Assembly (NCBI RefSeq): GCF_002906855.1
Contig: NZ_MINI01000038.1
Span: 1,240,001 to 1,304,000, forward strand
Origin: Pseudomonas putida
GTDB lineage: Bacteria > Pseudomonadota > Gammaproteobacteria > Pseudomonadales > Pseudomonadaceae
Direction of reading: 5' to 3'
DNA length: 64,000 bases
Under the pieces are notes generated by a model. It saw only the letters and a list, made by a program, of their open reading frames with translations, was not told where the DNA came from and ran no database searches. Positions 25,242 through 34,640 of this stretch are shown here, piece after piece (within the stretch, counting starts at the first letter, position 1; each line of letters starts with the position of its first letter). The translations under genes and the position numbers were made by a program.

Positions 25242-26992
25242 ACAGGCTCCAGGTCACGGGGCAGGGTCAGGTTCAAGCGGGCGCCGCCCGGCAGGTTCTC
25301 GGCGTGCAGCTGGCCGCCGGCTTCGACGATGATGCCATAGGAAATCGCCAGGCCCAGGCCCAGGCCTTCGCCCACCGGCTTGGTGGTGAAGAAGGGGTCG
25401 AAGACCTTGGCCAGGTCCGCATCGGCAATGCCGCCGCCGGAGTCCAGCACGCTCAGGCGCCACTGCGCGTGGTCCGGTTCGATGCGTACCTCCAGGCGCT
25501 TGTAGCGTTTGTCGGCCATGGCGTCGAGGGCGTTGCGCAGCAGGTTGATCAATACCTGCTCAAGGCGGATCGCATCGCCCCGGACCCAGGCCGGGCGGGC
25601 CAGGTACAGGGCCACTTCGACTTCCTCGCTGCGAATGCGGGTGTCCAGCAGGTGCAGGGCCTGGTCGACCACGGTGGCTAGGTCGAGGCGTTCGCGCAGG
25701 CCGACCGGGCTGTTGCGGGCGAAGGTCTTCAGGTGGCTGGTCAGTGCGGCCATGCGCGCGAGCATCTGCTCCAGCGGCTCGAGGGCCTTGCGCGCATCGT
25801 CGTAGCGGCCGTGGTCGAGCAGCAGCCGCAGGGTCTCCAGTTGCATGCGCTGGGTAGTCAGCGGCTGGTTGATCTCGTGGGCCATGGCCGCCGACATCTG
25901 TCCCAGCGCGGCCAGCTTGGCCGACTGCACCAGGCCTTCCTGGGCGGTGTGCAGCTCGCGGGTGCGTTCCTCGACCTGGCGCTTGAGCTCTTCGCGGCTG
26001 CGCTGGCGCAGGCGGGCCAGGCGCAGGCGCTGGCTGACGAACAGTGCGGCGAATACCAGGCTCAGCCACACGGCGGCGGCGCCCAGTGCAGCGTTGCGGC
26101 CAGCGGCTTCGACCTGGGGTTTGCGCAGCAGGTGCAAGGTCCAGTCCTCGCCCTCCAGCGGCAGGCTTTCCCAGAGGTATTCGACGGCGCCATCTGGGCC
26201 CTGCACGCGGCTCAGGTGACTGTTGCTGGCGAAGCGGGTCAGTATCTGGTGCTGAAGCGGCACCAGCGGCTGTTTGTCGTACTGGCGGGTTTCGGCCAGT
26301 TCGGCGCGGTCGGCGCCGCTGAGTGGCTTGAGTTCGCGGTAGCGCCAGCCTTCCTGGTTGGCGATGAAGGTGATGCCGCGGGCGTCACTGACCAGCAGGA
26401 TGTCGTTGCCTTGGCGCCATTCGCGTTCGAGTTCAGGGAACTCCAGCTTGACCACCATGGCGCCGAGGAAGCGCCCCTGTTCATCGCTGACGGCACTGGC
26501 GAGGAAATAGCCCGGCACGCCGCTGGTCACGCCCACTGCGTAGAAGCGGCCACTGCCCTGGCTGCGGGTCTGCTTGAAGTAGGGGCGAAAACCATAGTTG
26601 GAACCCACGTAGGTGGTCGGCAGGCGCCAGTTGCTGGCAGCCACGGCCAGCCCGGTGCGGTCGAGCAGCTCCAGGGTCGAGGAGTTGGCGGCGCCGTTGA
26701 TGCGCTCGAGTTTGAGGTTGAGCGTGTGCTGCATCTGTTCGCTGACCGGACCGCGCAGGGCTTCGATCAGTTCCGGGTCCAGCGCCAGCACAGCGGGCAG
26801 GGCACGGTAGCGATCGATCAGGGTGTGCAGGGCGTTGGCGTACAGTACCAACTGCTGGCTGGCGCGGCGGGCGTCGTCCTGCATGGCTTGTCGCTTGGCC
26901 TGGTGCATGGCCCAGCCGGCACTGAGGGCGGTGCCGAGTACGATCAGCAGAGTGATCAGCCCCAGACGCAGGGCGCGAAAGGAAAAGGGCAT
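25235..26992 (-). CDS. Membrane sensor histidine kinase (DctB/MifS-type)
   Basis: A 585-aa kinase. It has a transmembrane helix near residues 9-28, a periplasmic double-Cache-like sensor region to about 290, a second helix near 300-320, a short coiled coil, then the dimerisation box AAMAHEINQPLTTQ with the phosphorylated His. The ATPase domain has N (NLLRNALDAM), G1 (DSGGGI) and G2 (GEGLGLGLAIS) boxes. This layout is that of dicarboxylate and 2-oxoglutarate sensors. It is the first gene of a sensor-regulator operon. Confidence 0.88.
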   Translation of the reverse strand: MPFSFRALRLGLITLLIVLGTALSAGWAMHQAKRQAMQDDARRASQQLVLYANALHTLIDRYRALPAVLALDPELIEALRGPVSEQMQHTLNLKLERINGAANSSTLELLDRTGLAVAASNWRLPTTYVGSNYGFRPYFKQTRSQGSGRFYAVGVTSGVPGYFLASAVSDEQGRFLGAMVVKLEFPELEREWRQGNDILLVSDARGITFIANQEGWRYRELKPLSGADRAELAETRQYDKQPLVPLQHQILTRFASNSHLSRVQGPDGAVEYLWESLPLEGEDWTLHLLRKPQVEAAGRNAALGAAAVWLSLVFAALFVSQRLRLARLRQRSREELKRQVEERTRELHTAQEGLVQSAKLAALGQMSAAMAHEINQPLTTQRMQLETLRLLLDHGRYDDARKALEPLEQMLARMAALTSHLKTFARNSPVGLRERLDLATVVDQALHLLDTRIRSEEVEVALYLARPAWVRGDAIRLEQVLINLLRNALDAMADKRYKRLEVRIEPDHAQWRLSVLDSGGGIADADLAKVFDPFFTTKPVGEGLGLGLAISYGIIVEAGGQLHAENLPGGARLNLTLPRDLEPVC

Positions 26993-27022
26993 GGGGCGGA
27001 TCCGGGTGATGGGATATCAGGA

Positions 27023-27062
27023 CCGGCCTCTTCGCGGGTAAACCCGCTCGCACAGAGGCCGG
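27023..27062. repeat. REP palindrome
   Basis: A 40-bp REP element, CCGGCCTCTTCGCGGGTAAA onward, ends in GAGGCCGG. The outer arms (CCGGCCTC / GAGGCCGG) and the inner CGCGGG/CCCG dyad are both visible. It sits between the kinase gene start and the bglX stop. Confidence 0.85.
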
Positions 27063-27079
27063 TGCAGGCGACGAATCAG

Positions 27080-29380
27080 TTACAACAGTTCGAAGCTCTT
27101 TTGTTGCACTGCCTCGGAATCCAGCCCGACCTGGACATTGAACTCGCCAGGCTCGGCCACCCGTTGCAACTGGCCATTGTAGAACTTCAGATCATCCTCG
27201 CTGATGCGGAAGGTCAAGGTCCGCGACTCCCCGGCCTTGAGCATCAGTTTCTGGAAGCTCTTCAGTTCCTTGACCGGTCGGCTCATCGACGCCGAAACAT
27301 CCTGCAGGTACAGCTGCACCACCGTCTCGCCGTCAAGCTTGCCGGTGTTTTTCACCGTCACTTTGGCCTCCAGGGTGTCGCCGCGCTTGAGGTCCTTGTT
27401 CGACAGGGTCAGGCCCGACAGCTCGAAGCTGCTGTAGCTCAGGCCATAACCGAACGGGTACAGCGGGCCGTTGGGCTCTTCGAAGTACTGCGAGGTGTAG
27501 TTGCCCGGCTTGCCTGGGGTGAACGGCCGACCGATGCGGGTGTGGTTGTAGTACATCGGGATCTGCCCGACCGAACGCGGGAAGGTGATGGCCAGCTTGC
27601 CCGACGGGTTGTAGTCGCCGAACAGCACATCGGCGATGGCGTTGCCGCCTTCGGTACCGGAGAACCAGGTTTCGAGCATCGCATCGGCCTGGTCACGCTC
27701 CCAACTGATCGACAGCGGGCGGCCGTTCATCAATACCAGGACCAACGGCTTGCCAGTGGCCTTCAGGGCCTTGATCAGCTCGCGCTGGCTGGCCGGGATT
27801 TCCAGGGTGGTGCGGCTAGACGACTCGTGGGACATGCCACGGGACTCACCGACTACGGCCACCACCACATCGGACTGCTTGGCGGCCTTGACCGCTTCAT
27901 CGATCAGCACGGCCGCAGGGCGCGGGTCATCGACAATTTCCGGGGCGTCGAAGTTGAGGAAGTTCAGGTAGTCGAGGATCGCCTTGTCGCCGGTGACGTT
28001 GGAGCCCTTGGCGTACACCAGCTTGGCCTTGCCCTCGACTGCACGGCGCAGGCCTTCGCGCACGGTGACCGAGTGCATCGGCTTACCGTCGGCGGCCCAG
28101 CTGCCCATCATGTCGATCGGGGCATCGGCCAGCGGGCCGACCAGGGCGATGGTGCCGGCCTTTTTCAGTGGCAGGGTCTGGTTGCGGTTTTCCAGCAGCA
28201 CGAGGCTGCGACGCGCCACGTCACGGGCGGCGTCGCGGTGCAGGCGGTTTTCGGCGTAGTAGTCTTTCAGGTCGGTTTCGGCCTTGCCGATGCGCACGTA
28301 CGGGTCCTTGAACAGGCCCATGTCGTACTTGGCGCCGAGCACCTCGCGTACGGCCTGGTTCAGCTCGTGCTGGGTCACTTCGCCGGACTTCAGCAGCCCG
28401 GGCAGCTCTTCGCCGTACAGGGTGTCGTTCATGCTCATGTCGATGCCGGCCTTGATCGCCAGCTTGGCGGCTTCGCGGCCATCGCGGGCGACACCGTGGC
28501 GGATCAGCTCCTGGATGGCACCATGGTCGCTGATGGTCACGCCCTTGAAGCCCCATTCTTTGCGCAACAGGTCGTTCATCAGCCAGGTGTTGGAGGTGGC
28601 CGGCACGCCGTTGATCGAGTTGAGCGCCACCATCACCCCGCCGGCACCGGCGTCGAGCGCGGCGCGGTAGGGCGGCAGGTAGTCGTTGTACATTTTCGGC
28701 AGGCTCATATCGACCGTGTTGTAGTCGCGCCCGCCTTCCACCGCGCCATACAGGGCGAAGTGCTTGACGATGGCCATGATGCTGTCGGGATTGGCCGGGC
28801 TGCTGCCCTGGAACGAGCGGACCATCACCTGGCCGATCTTCGAGGTCAGGTAGGTGTCTTCGCCGAAGCCTTCACTGGTGCGGCCCCAACGTGGGTCGCG
28901 GGCGATGTCGACCATGGGCGCGAAGGTCATGTCCAGAGCGTCGGCCGACGCTTCGATGGCCGAGGTGCGACCGACCTTGGCGATGGCGTCCATGTCCCAG
29001 CTGGCGGCCAGGCCCAGGCCGATCGGGAAGATGGTGCGCTCGCCGTGGATGGTGTCGTAGGCAAAGAACATCGGGATCTTCAGGCGGCTGCGCATGGCGG
29101 CGTCCTGCATCGGCCGGTTCTCGGGGGCGGTGCGCGAGTTGAACGTGCCACCAATGCGACCGGCGGCGATTTCTTCGCGGATCTTCTCGCGAGGCATTTC
29201 CGGGCCGATGCTGATCAGGCGCAGCTGGCCGATCTTTTCGGCCTCGGTCATCTGGCTGATCAGATGATCGATGAACGCCTGCTTGTCCTGCAGGGGCGGG
29301 GCGGTAGGGGCGGCAAGGGCCGCCTGGCTGGCCAGGCCCATGGCCAAGCCCAGCAAAGACAGTTTCATCATCAATCCCAT
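27080..29380 (-). CDS. bglX: Periplasmic beta-glucosidase BglX (GH3)
   Basis: A 766-aa glycoside hydrolase family 3 enzyme. A signal peptide is followed by the GH3 N-domain (PMVDIARDPRWGRTSEGFGED, with the catalytic-nucleophile motif GVTISDHGAI), the GH3 C-domain (VLVLMNGRPLSI) and a C-terminal fibronectin-like domain (VKNTGKLDGETVVQLYLQD). It hydrolyses beta-glucosides in the periplasm. ATGs at 29404, 29380 and 29371 are all possible; 29380 has AAAGG at a good distance and gives a standard signal peptide. It appears monocistronic. Confidence 0.92.
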   Translation of the reverse strand: MGLMMKLSLLGLAMGLASQAALAAPTAPPLQDKQAFIDHLISQMTEAEKIGQLRLISIGPEMPREKIREEIAAGRIGGTFNSRTAPENRPMQDAAMRSRLKIPMFFAYDTIHGERTIFPIGLGLAASWDMDAIAKVGRTSAIEASADALDMTFAPMVDIARDPRWGRTSEGFGEDTYLTSKIGQVMVRSFQGSSPANPDSIMAIVKHFALYGAVEGGRDYNTVDMSLPKMYNDYLPPYRAALDAGAGGVMVALNSINGVPATSNTWLMNDLLRKEWGFKGVTISDHGAIQELIRHGVARDGREAAKLAIKAGIDMSMNDTLYGEELPGLLKSGEVTQHELNQAVREVLGAKYDMGLFKDPYVRIGKAETDLKDYYAENRLHRDAARDVARRSLVLLENRNQTLPLKKAGTIALVGPLADAPIDMMGSWAADGKPMHSVTVREGLRRAVEGKAKLVYAKGSNVTGDKAILDYLNFLNFDAPEIVDDPRPAAVLIDEAVKAAKQSDVVVAVVGESRGMSHESSSRTTLEIPASQRELIKALKATGKPLVLVLMNGRPLSISWERDQADAMLETWFSGTEGGNAIADVLFGDYNPSGKLAITFPRSVGQIPMYYNHTRIGRPFTPGKPGNYTSQYFEEPNGPLYPFGYGLSYSSFELSGLTLSNKDLKRGDTLEAKVTVKNTGKLDGETVVQLYLQDVSASMSRPVKELKSFQKLMLKAGESRTLTFRISEDDLKFYNGQLQRVAEPGEFNVQVGLDSEAVQQKSFELL

Positions 29381-29558
29381 TGTCGAGGCCTTTGCCGTAT
29401 CCACGGTGATACGTGCGCGGCCGAAGTTTTCAGGCGACTATTGTTGTACGATTCGCGGGTAATGCTTCCAGCGGCGGATTATGCCTGAATATGTCAGCCG
29501 CGGACGAAGCCCCGAATGCCGGGACAACAACTATAAGAACGCTGAAGAGAGCGAAGGC

Positions 29559-30176
29559 ATGACCCCCCTCAACGAATACGAACGCCGCCTGGTGGCCGAG
29601 GCCATCGCCCGGGTCGAGCGGCGCACTGATGCGCAACTGGTGACCGTGCTGGCGCGCCGCGCCGATGACTATGCCTACCTGCCACTGTTCTGGGCCGCCG
29701 TGCTGGCGCTGGCCGTGCCTGGCCTGCTGCAGTGGTTGCTGGGCTGGCCCGGGATACGAGGGCTGCTGGTCGCCAACATGCTGCTGTTCATTGGCCTGTG
29801 CCTGCTGCTGCGCAGCCCGCGCCTGGCAGCCATGCTGATTCCTGCTGCCCTGCGCCGCTGGCGCGCTTCGAGCCTGGCGCGCCAGCAGTTTCGCGAACAG
29901 AACCTGCAGGGCACGGAAGGTGCCACAGGGGTGCTGATCTTCGTCGCCGAGACCGAGCGACATGTGGAAATCCTCGTCGACCAAGGCATCGATCATCATC
30001 TCGATGCCCAGGCCCGCGCCGTGTTGGTTGCGCGTCTCGCCGAACAGGTTCGCCAGGGGCGGACCTTGCAGGGCTTTGTCGAGTGCATCGAGGCGTGCGG
30101 TGAGTTGCTGTGCGAACACGTGCCACGCACCCATGCGCGCAACGAACTGCCCAACCGTCTGGTGATTCTCGACTGA
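29559..30176 (+). CDS. TPM-domain membrane protein
   Basis: A 205-aa protein with a TPM domain split by two transmembrane helices (about residues 40-62 and 66-88). The N-terminal part YERRLVAEAIARVERRTDAQ and the C-terminal part TGVLIFVAETERHVEILVDQGIDHHLD match the family, which is found in membrane-biogenesis and repair proteins. Biochemical role is unknown. The ATG at 29559 gives the conserved start; another ATG at 29481 is in frame. A second TPM gene or a LemA gene often accompanies this family, but neither is here. Confidence 0.7.
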   Translation: MTPLNEYERRLVAEAIARVERRTDAQLVTVLARRADDYAYLPLFWAAVLALAVPGLLQWLLGWPGIRGLLVANMLLFIGLCLLLRSPRLAAMLIPAALRRWRASSLARQQFREQNLQGTEGATGVLIFVAETERHVEILVDQGIDHHLDAQARAVLVARLAEQVRQGRTLQGFVECIEACGELLCEHVPRTHARNELPNRLVILD

Positions 30177-30249
30177 ACTGGTTGGCTCAGGGTGTAGAAT
30201 GCGCGGCATTGCGCAACGCGCCCCCTGTTATCCGAGGCACCCGCTTTCC

Positions 30250-31464
30250 ATGTCCGCCAGTACTTCCGCTTCTTCCGCGCCGGATGCGCGCGCCCAGTTC
30301 CTTGACCTGCTGAGTGCCGCCCTGAACGGCAACACCCTGGTCAAGCTGGTGCTGGCGCGCCATGTCGGGGCCGACCAGACCCTGCAGCGCATCATCGCCA
30401 AGCCACTGCTGGTGAAAGGGCAGGCCCAGCTGTCGCTGGTCTACCGCCATCAGACCCGCGACATCACCCGCAACCTGCCGCTGGACCAGGCCCAGGCGCT
30501 GGTCGCCGAGCTGCTGCCGGGGAGCTTCCGCAATGCCCACCTGTTCGACGCCGACGGCGAAGTGCAGCTGACCTTCAGCAAGAAGGGCAAGCCGATGCTC
30601 CAGCGCCACGGCGCGCAGGCGCCACGCGAGGCGCTTGCCAACACCGGTCATGACCGTGAGAAGAAGCGCTACCTGGAGCTTTCGCGGCCATTCCTGCGCG
30701 ACCTGGGCGTGACCGATGCCCAAGGCGCGCTGATCCCGTCGATGTCGCGCAAGTGGAAGCAGATCAACAAGTTCATCGAAGTCTTCGACCACGCCCTGGC
30801 CAATGCCCCGGTACCGGCCGAGCAGACGCTGCGGGTAGCCGACTTCGGCTCGGGCAAGGGCTACCTGACCTTCGCCATGCATGACTATCTGCGCAACACC
30901 CTGGCCCGCGAGGCGCAGGTGACCGGGGTGGAGCTGCGCCAGGACATGGTCGATTTGTGCAATGGCGCTGCGCAGCGCCTGGAACACTCGGGCCTGGAAT
31001 TCCAGTGCGGCGACGTGCGCAGCGTGGTGCCCGAGGCCATCGAGGTGATGATTGCCCTGCACGCCTGCGACATCGCCACCGACTACGCCATCCACACCGG
31101 CATCCGCTGCAACGCCGCCATCATCATGTGCTCGCCGTGCTGCCATAAACAGATCCGCCCGCAATTGCACAGCCCGGGGCTGCTGCAGCCCATGCTGCAA
31201 TACGGGCTGCACCTGGGGCAGCAGGCCGAGATGCTTACCGACAGCCTGCGTGCGCTGTATCTGGAAGCCTGCGGTTACGAGACAAAAGTGTTCGAGTTCA
31301 TCTCCCTGGAACACACCAACAAGAACAAGATGATTCTTGCGGTGAAGCGCCGGCAGGTGGGGGATAACGCGGCATTGCAGGAGAAGATCGGGCAGCTCAA
31401 GGCGTTTTATGGGGTGCAGGAGCATTGCCTGGAGACGTTGTTGCGGGCCGATAAGCTGATCTGA
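30250..31464 (+). CDS. Class I SAM-dependent methyltransferase
   Basis: A 404-aa protein. The N-terminal part (about 1-190) is without a recognised fold (QAQLSLVYRHQTRDITRNLP). The C-terminal Rossmann methyltransferase domain has SAM motif I as VADFGSGKGYLTFAM, an acidic motif GVELRQDMVDL, and a distinctive MCSPCCHKQIRPQ segment resembling the PF13679 group (METTL25/GSTCD-like). The target may be RNA, but that is inference. The ATG at 30250 is favoured over the in-frame ATG at 30199, which precedes a non-conserved stretch. Confidence 0.75.
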   Translation: MSASTSASSAPDARAQFLDLLSAALNGNTLVKLVLARHVGADQTLQRIIAKPLLVKGQAQLSLVYRHQTRDITRNLPLDQAQALVAELLPGSFRNAHLFDADGEVQLTFSKKGKPMLQRHGAQAPREALANTGHDREKKRYLELSRPFLRDLGVTDAQGALIPSMSRKWKQINKFIEVFDHALANAPVPAEQTLRVADFGSGKGYLTFAMHDYLRNTLAREAQVTGVELRQDMVDLCNGAAQRLEHSGLEFQCGDVRSVVPEAIEVMIALHACDIATDYAIHTGIRCNAAIIMCSPCCHKQIRPQLHSPGLLQPMLQYGLHLGQQAEMLTDSLRALYLEACGYETKVFEFISLEHTNKNKMILAVKRRQVGDNAALQEKIGQLKAFYGVQEHCLETLLRADKLI

Positions 31465-31601
31465 TTACAGCAAGATGAAGTGCACTGGAGAACTGCTCCT
31501 GTATTCACGTAGGAGAATTCCCAAGAACACTTAACGGCCGTTTTGATCCTCATGGGTTCTGTGGCGTGATTGTTCGTCAATCTCGATGGTTGTCATTTGA
31601 C

Positions 31602-31700
31602 ATGGAGCACGCCAAAAAAACCTGGCAATTTCGCCGTCAGCTAAGGCGCGTCGTGGACAACTGCACCAGCAGCATGGCCAAAGCTGGTAAGAAGAGGTAG
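31602..31700 (+). CDS. Possible 32-aa basic peptide upstream of the HTH gene
   Basis: A short frame MEHAKKTWQFRRQLRRVVDN onward, ending in KKR. It is strongly basic, and its stop at 31698-31700 lies two bases before the GTG start of the next gene, a spacing that fits translational coupling. There is no good ribosome site and no homology I recognise. It could be a leader peptide, a tiny partner gene of the HTH protein, or chance. Confidence 0.3.
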   Translation: MEHAKKTWQFRRQLRRVVDNCTSSMAKAGKKR

Positions 31701-31702
31701 CA

Positions 31703-32191
31703 GTGGAATACGAGTTCACCCTGAAGTATCAACTGATCGAAGACGAAAACATCAATGCGATGCTGGAGCGTTTGGCCGAGGCAGGCTGTGATGATGCAAT
31801 GGTTGGAGTTGGGCAGCCAGGCCGCTTGGCATTGGCTTTTGTGCGCGAGGCGCCCTCTGCCGTGGAAGCCATTGAAAGTGCGCTGAGTGATGTACGTAAA
31901 GCAGTGCCCGGTGCCCGCCTGATCGAAGCGACACCCGACTTGGTAGGGCTTACCGACGTAGCGGAAATCATCGGTGTGTCACGGCAAAACATGCGCAAGT
32001 TGATGCTTTCGCATATGTACAGTTTCCCTACACCTGTTCATGAAGGCAGTACATCGTTGTGGCATCTTGCGGATGTGCTGATCTGGTTGCAGGCGCGGGG
32101 AAGTTACGCGATCGGTCAGGACATTGTGGATCTGGCTCGGGTAGCTATGTCTGTCAATGTTTCCCGTGCACATGCGCGCGTTTTCGGTTAA
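31703..32191 (+). CDS. HTH DNA-binding protein of unknown role
   Basis: A 162-aa protein with two parts. Residues 1 to about 85 form a mixed alpha/beta region (YEFTLKYQLIEDENINAMLE, CDDAMVGVGQPGRLALAF). Residues about 88-135 hold an excisionase/MerR-like HTH, LTDVAEIIGVSRQNMRKLML, followed by SLWHLADVLIWL. It starts at GTG 31703 after AAGAAGAGG. I recognise this domain pairing from Pseudomonas genomes as an uncharacterised DNA-binding protein. The adjacent DUF4917 gene is convergent. An antitoxin-like or autoregulatory role is possible but unproven. Confidence 0.65.
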   Translation: MEYEFTLKYQLIEDENINAMLERLAEAGCDDAMVGVGQPGRLALAFVREAPSAVEAIESALSDVRKAVPGARLIEATPDLVGLTDVAEIIGVSRQNMRKLMLSHMYSFPTPVHEGSTSLWHLADVLIWLQARGSYAIGQDIVDLARVAMSVNVSRAHARVFG

Positions 32192-32231
32192 GTGCGAAAC
32201 CAGCCTTTGCAAGCTAAGTTGAGCGCGGCAA

Positions 32232-33242
32232 TTAGCGACGCGCTGACGCCACCTCGATTGCCAACCCCTCCAACCCCAACGGGTGCGTACTGGCATCGAA
32301 GAATTGCAACGCCATCCCGACTATATCCCCGAACCGTTCGACAAAGTGCTGCTTCTGGTTGATCACCGATGCCTCGCTCAACGGCCGGATGGCAATCGAC
32401 AAGTGTTTGGGCCGCGCTTGGCGAATGGCTTCGACCAAGTGCTGGTCAGTGCCATCCAGATGCTGCCCGAACAGGCACAGTCCCTGGCTTTCCTGTGCCA
32501 GTTGCCCCAACCCCCAGGCGAGGTAGTCCGAGTTGCGGATGGCGCGCATTTTCTCGTCGCTGCGTTCTTCGTTGACGAACAGCGGCACTTCACCGGGAAT
32601 GTTCACGGCAAAGCCGTCCAGCAATTCGGCGCTGTCGGCGCTGCGCTGGCGGGTGCTGCCATCGGGCAGCTTGAGCAGGTGCAGGCCGCCATGCAGGTGC
32701 AGTACGCGGGTGCCTTCGCTGCGGGTGCGGCGTACGTCGAAGAACCCTTGATCGTCGAATAGCGTGGCGAAGCCCTGCGGGTTGTGCTGCATGGCCCAGG
32801 GCAGGATCAGGTCGTAGTTGCTGGTATAGACGCTGCGGTATTCGCGCAAGGCATGGTTGATCGACGCCAGGGTGGCGGCGGGCACCAGAGGCCAGGGCAG
32901 GTGCAGGGTGCGGATGGCGTGGATCAGGCCTTCCTTGATCGAGTAGTAGCGGTTCAGCGGCGCGGTGGAATTGATGGCCAGGGCGGCGTTGGCGCGCACG
33001 GTGTGGTTGAGGGTGCTCAGTACCGGCTCGAACAGTTCGGTGCCCAGCGACTTGAACAGGGCCTGGTCGCTGATCGCCAGGCCTTTCTTGCGCCCGGCGC
33101 GCTGAGCTTCCTCGTACAGCGAGAAATAGCCGAACGGTTTCCACAGCGCGCGACTGGCGCCGTTGCCCAGCAGCAGGGCTGTGCACGGGTGGCGCTGGTT
33201 GAGGTCTGGCCAAGAGGCGAGGCGGGCGTCGAGAGCTGGCAT
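32232..33242 (-). CDS. DUF4917 protein with SIR2-like sequence features
   Basis: A 336-aa protein matching DUF4917 in overall pattern. It has TALLLGNGASRALW near residue 21, VYTSNYDLILPWAM in the middle, VLHLHGGLHLL, and LCLFGQHLDGTDQHLV in the last third. The GNG(A)S, NYD and HG signatures resemble SIR2-type NAD-binding proteins, which include NADases in anti-phage systems. That parallel is inference only. The ATG at 33242 is tentative since neither it nor the ATG at 33296 has a strong ribosome site. The gene stands alone on the minus strand. Confidence 0.65.
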   Translation of the reverse strand: MPALDARLASWPDLNQRHPCTALLLGNGASRALWKPFGYFSLYEEAQRAGRKKGLAISDQALFKSLGTELFEPVLSTLNHTVRANAALAINSTAPLNRYYSIKEGLIHAIRTLHLPWPLVPAATLASINHALREYRSVYTSNYDLILPWAMQHNPQGFATLFDDQGFFDVRRTRSEGTRVLHLHGGLHLLKLPDGSTRQRSADSAELLDGFAVNIPGEVPLFVNEERSDEKMRAIRNSDYLAWGLGQLAQESQGLCLFGQHLDGTDQHLVEAIRQARPKHLSIAIRPLSEASVINQKQHFVERFGDIVGMALQFFDASTHPLGLEGLAIEVASARR

Positions 33243-33367
33243 GTGCGGTCCGTTCGGTGGTGCGGGAAACGGCGGGGACTTTAGCATGTCATGCAAGGTG
33301 TGCGAGGGTTGGTGTTTAGATTACAGCCTTGTGCTGCCTGCAACGCAGGACGAAAGAGGACTTCTCC

Positions 33368-34435
33368 ATGCGCAATCCGCTGCTCCGCACCCTGGCCCTG
33401 AGTACACTGTTCTCGGCTGCCTTGGCCTCAGCCACTGATGGCAAGACCTTGGCCGCTGCCCAAGGCATTCCTTACCCGGCGGTGATCGCCCATCGCGGCG
33501 CTTCCTACGATACCCCCGAATCCACCACGCCTGCCTACCTGCTTGCCCGCGAGCTGGGCGCCGATTACCTGGAACTCGACCTGCAACGCACCCGCGATGG
33601 CGTGCTGGTGGTGGTCCACGATGATGAGCTGTCGCGCACCAGCAACGTCGCCGAGCGATTTCCCGAGCGCGCGAAAAGCCCGGTCAGTGCCTTCACCTTG
33701 GCTGAGCTGAAATCGCTGGATGCTGGCAGCTGGTTCAATCAGGCCTACCCGAAGCGTGCCCGTCCATCGTTCGAAAAGTTGTCGATCCTGACCCTGGACG
33801 AAGTCATCGACATCGCCGAAGGCAACCCCGACCGCCACCCCGGGCTGTATATCGAAACCAAGGTGCCCAACCAGTTCCCCGGCATCGAGAAAGACCTGAA
33901 GACACGCCTCGAAGCCCGTGGCTGGCTTGATCGGCCGGGGCGGGTAGTGTTGCAGACTTTCGACCGCAACAGCCTCAAGTTGCTGCACGAAGCGATGCCG
34001 CAGGTGCCGAAGATCCTCTTGCTGTGGGTGGGCAACAATGGCATTGCATCGGCATCCGGGCAGGATTTCTCCCAGTCAGGCGAGCAGGACAAGGCCGCTT
34101 TCTATGCGCGCCAACAGCCCAAGGACAAGGCGGAGTACTTGCGCTGGCTCGACCATGCAAAGCAGGAGGGCGCAATCGGTACCGGCCCGTCAGCCACGCG
34201 CACTCATCTGGGCGAGCAGAGTTACAGCGACCTGATCCAGCCGTGGATGAACCAGGCCAATCACCAGCGCGGGCTGTTGGTCCACGTCTACACGCTCGAT
34301 GACCGGGTCGATTTCGACAAAGCCATGAAAGCCGGTGTCGACGGAATCTTCACCAATCGGGCGGGGGAGCTTTTGCGCGCCTATCAGCGCCCGGCAGAAA
34401 GTGAGTCGGTTCTGTTGAAGCGTTTGGGATACTGA
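33368..34435 (+). CDS. glpQ: Periplasmic glycerophosphodiester phosphodiesterase
   Basis: A 355-aa GDPD-family enzyme with a signal peptide (residues 1 to about 22, SAALASA). The catalytic TIM-barrel motifs are present: VIAHRGASYDTPESTTPAY (catalytic His, Arg, Glu), DYLELDLQRTRDGVLVVVHD (metal Glu/Asp and second His) and YIETK. The end is VDGIFTNRAGELL. It hydrolyses glycerophosphodiesters to glycerol-3-phosphate and an alcohol. A ribosome site GAAAGAGGA precedes the ATG. The gene looks monocistronic. Confidence 0.9.
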   Translation: MRNPLLRTLALSTLFSAALASATDGKTLAAAQGIPYPAVIAHRGASYDTPESTTPAYLLARELGADYLELDLQRTRDGVLVVVHDDELSRTSNVAERFPERAKSPVSAFTLAELKSLDAGSWFNQAYPKRARPSFEKLSILTLDEVIDIAEGNPDRHPGLYIETKVPNQFPGIEKDLKTRLEARGWLDRPGRVVLQTFDRNSLKLLHEAMPQVPKILLLWVGNNGIASASGQDFSQSGEQDKAAFYARQQPKDKAEYLRWLDHAKQEGAIGTGPSATRTHLGEQSYSDLIQPWMNQANHQRGLLVHVYTLDDRVDFDKAMKAGVDGIFTNRAGELLRAYQRPAESESVLLKRLGY

Positions 34436-34436
34436 A

Positions 34437-34640
34437 TCAATAAGCAAGTGCCCTGAGGACATGGTCAGGGTCGTTGCGTATGGAACGTAGCAAAGCCTTG
34501 GCCGGTCCGGTAGGTTCCCTGCGCCCTTGCTCCCAGTTCCTTAGCGTGGCGACCTGAACATCGATCATCTCGGCGAAACGCACTTGGGACAAACCCGTGG
34601 ATTTACGGATGCTCCGGACCTGCAGCGCATCTATCCTTCG
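34437..34640 (-). pseudogene. HigA-like XRE antitoxin, 5' end deleted
   Basis: In one minus-strand frame ending at TGA 34437-34439 the translation reads VRSIRKSTGLSQVRFAEMID then VATLRNWEQGRREPTGPAKA and ends VLRALAY. This is the C-terminal XRE-type HTH of a HigA-family antitoxin. There is no start codon and the normal N-terminal third is missing. The frame instead runs back into the toxin remnant. It looks like a deletion that fused two neighbouring genes. Confidence 0.75.

Noticed and set aside
25733..29488. A 1251-residue open frame on the plus strand opposite dctB and bglX
   Set aside because: It is antisense to two well-supported genes, has no recognisable domains and is rich in Gly/Ala/Gln/His as expected from the complement of GC-rich Pseudomonas codons.
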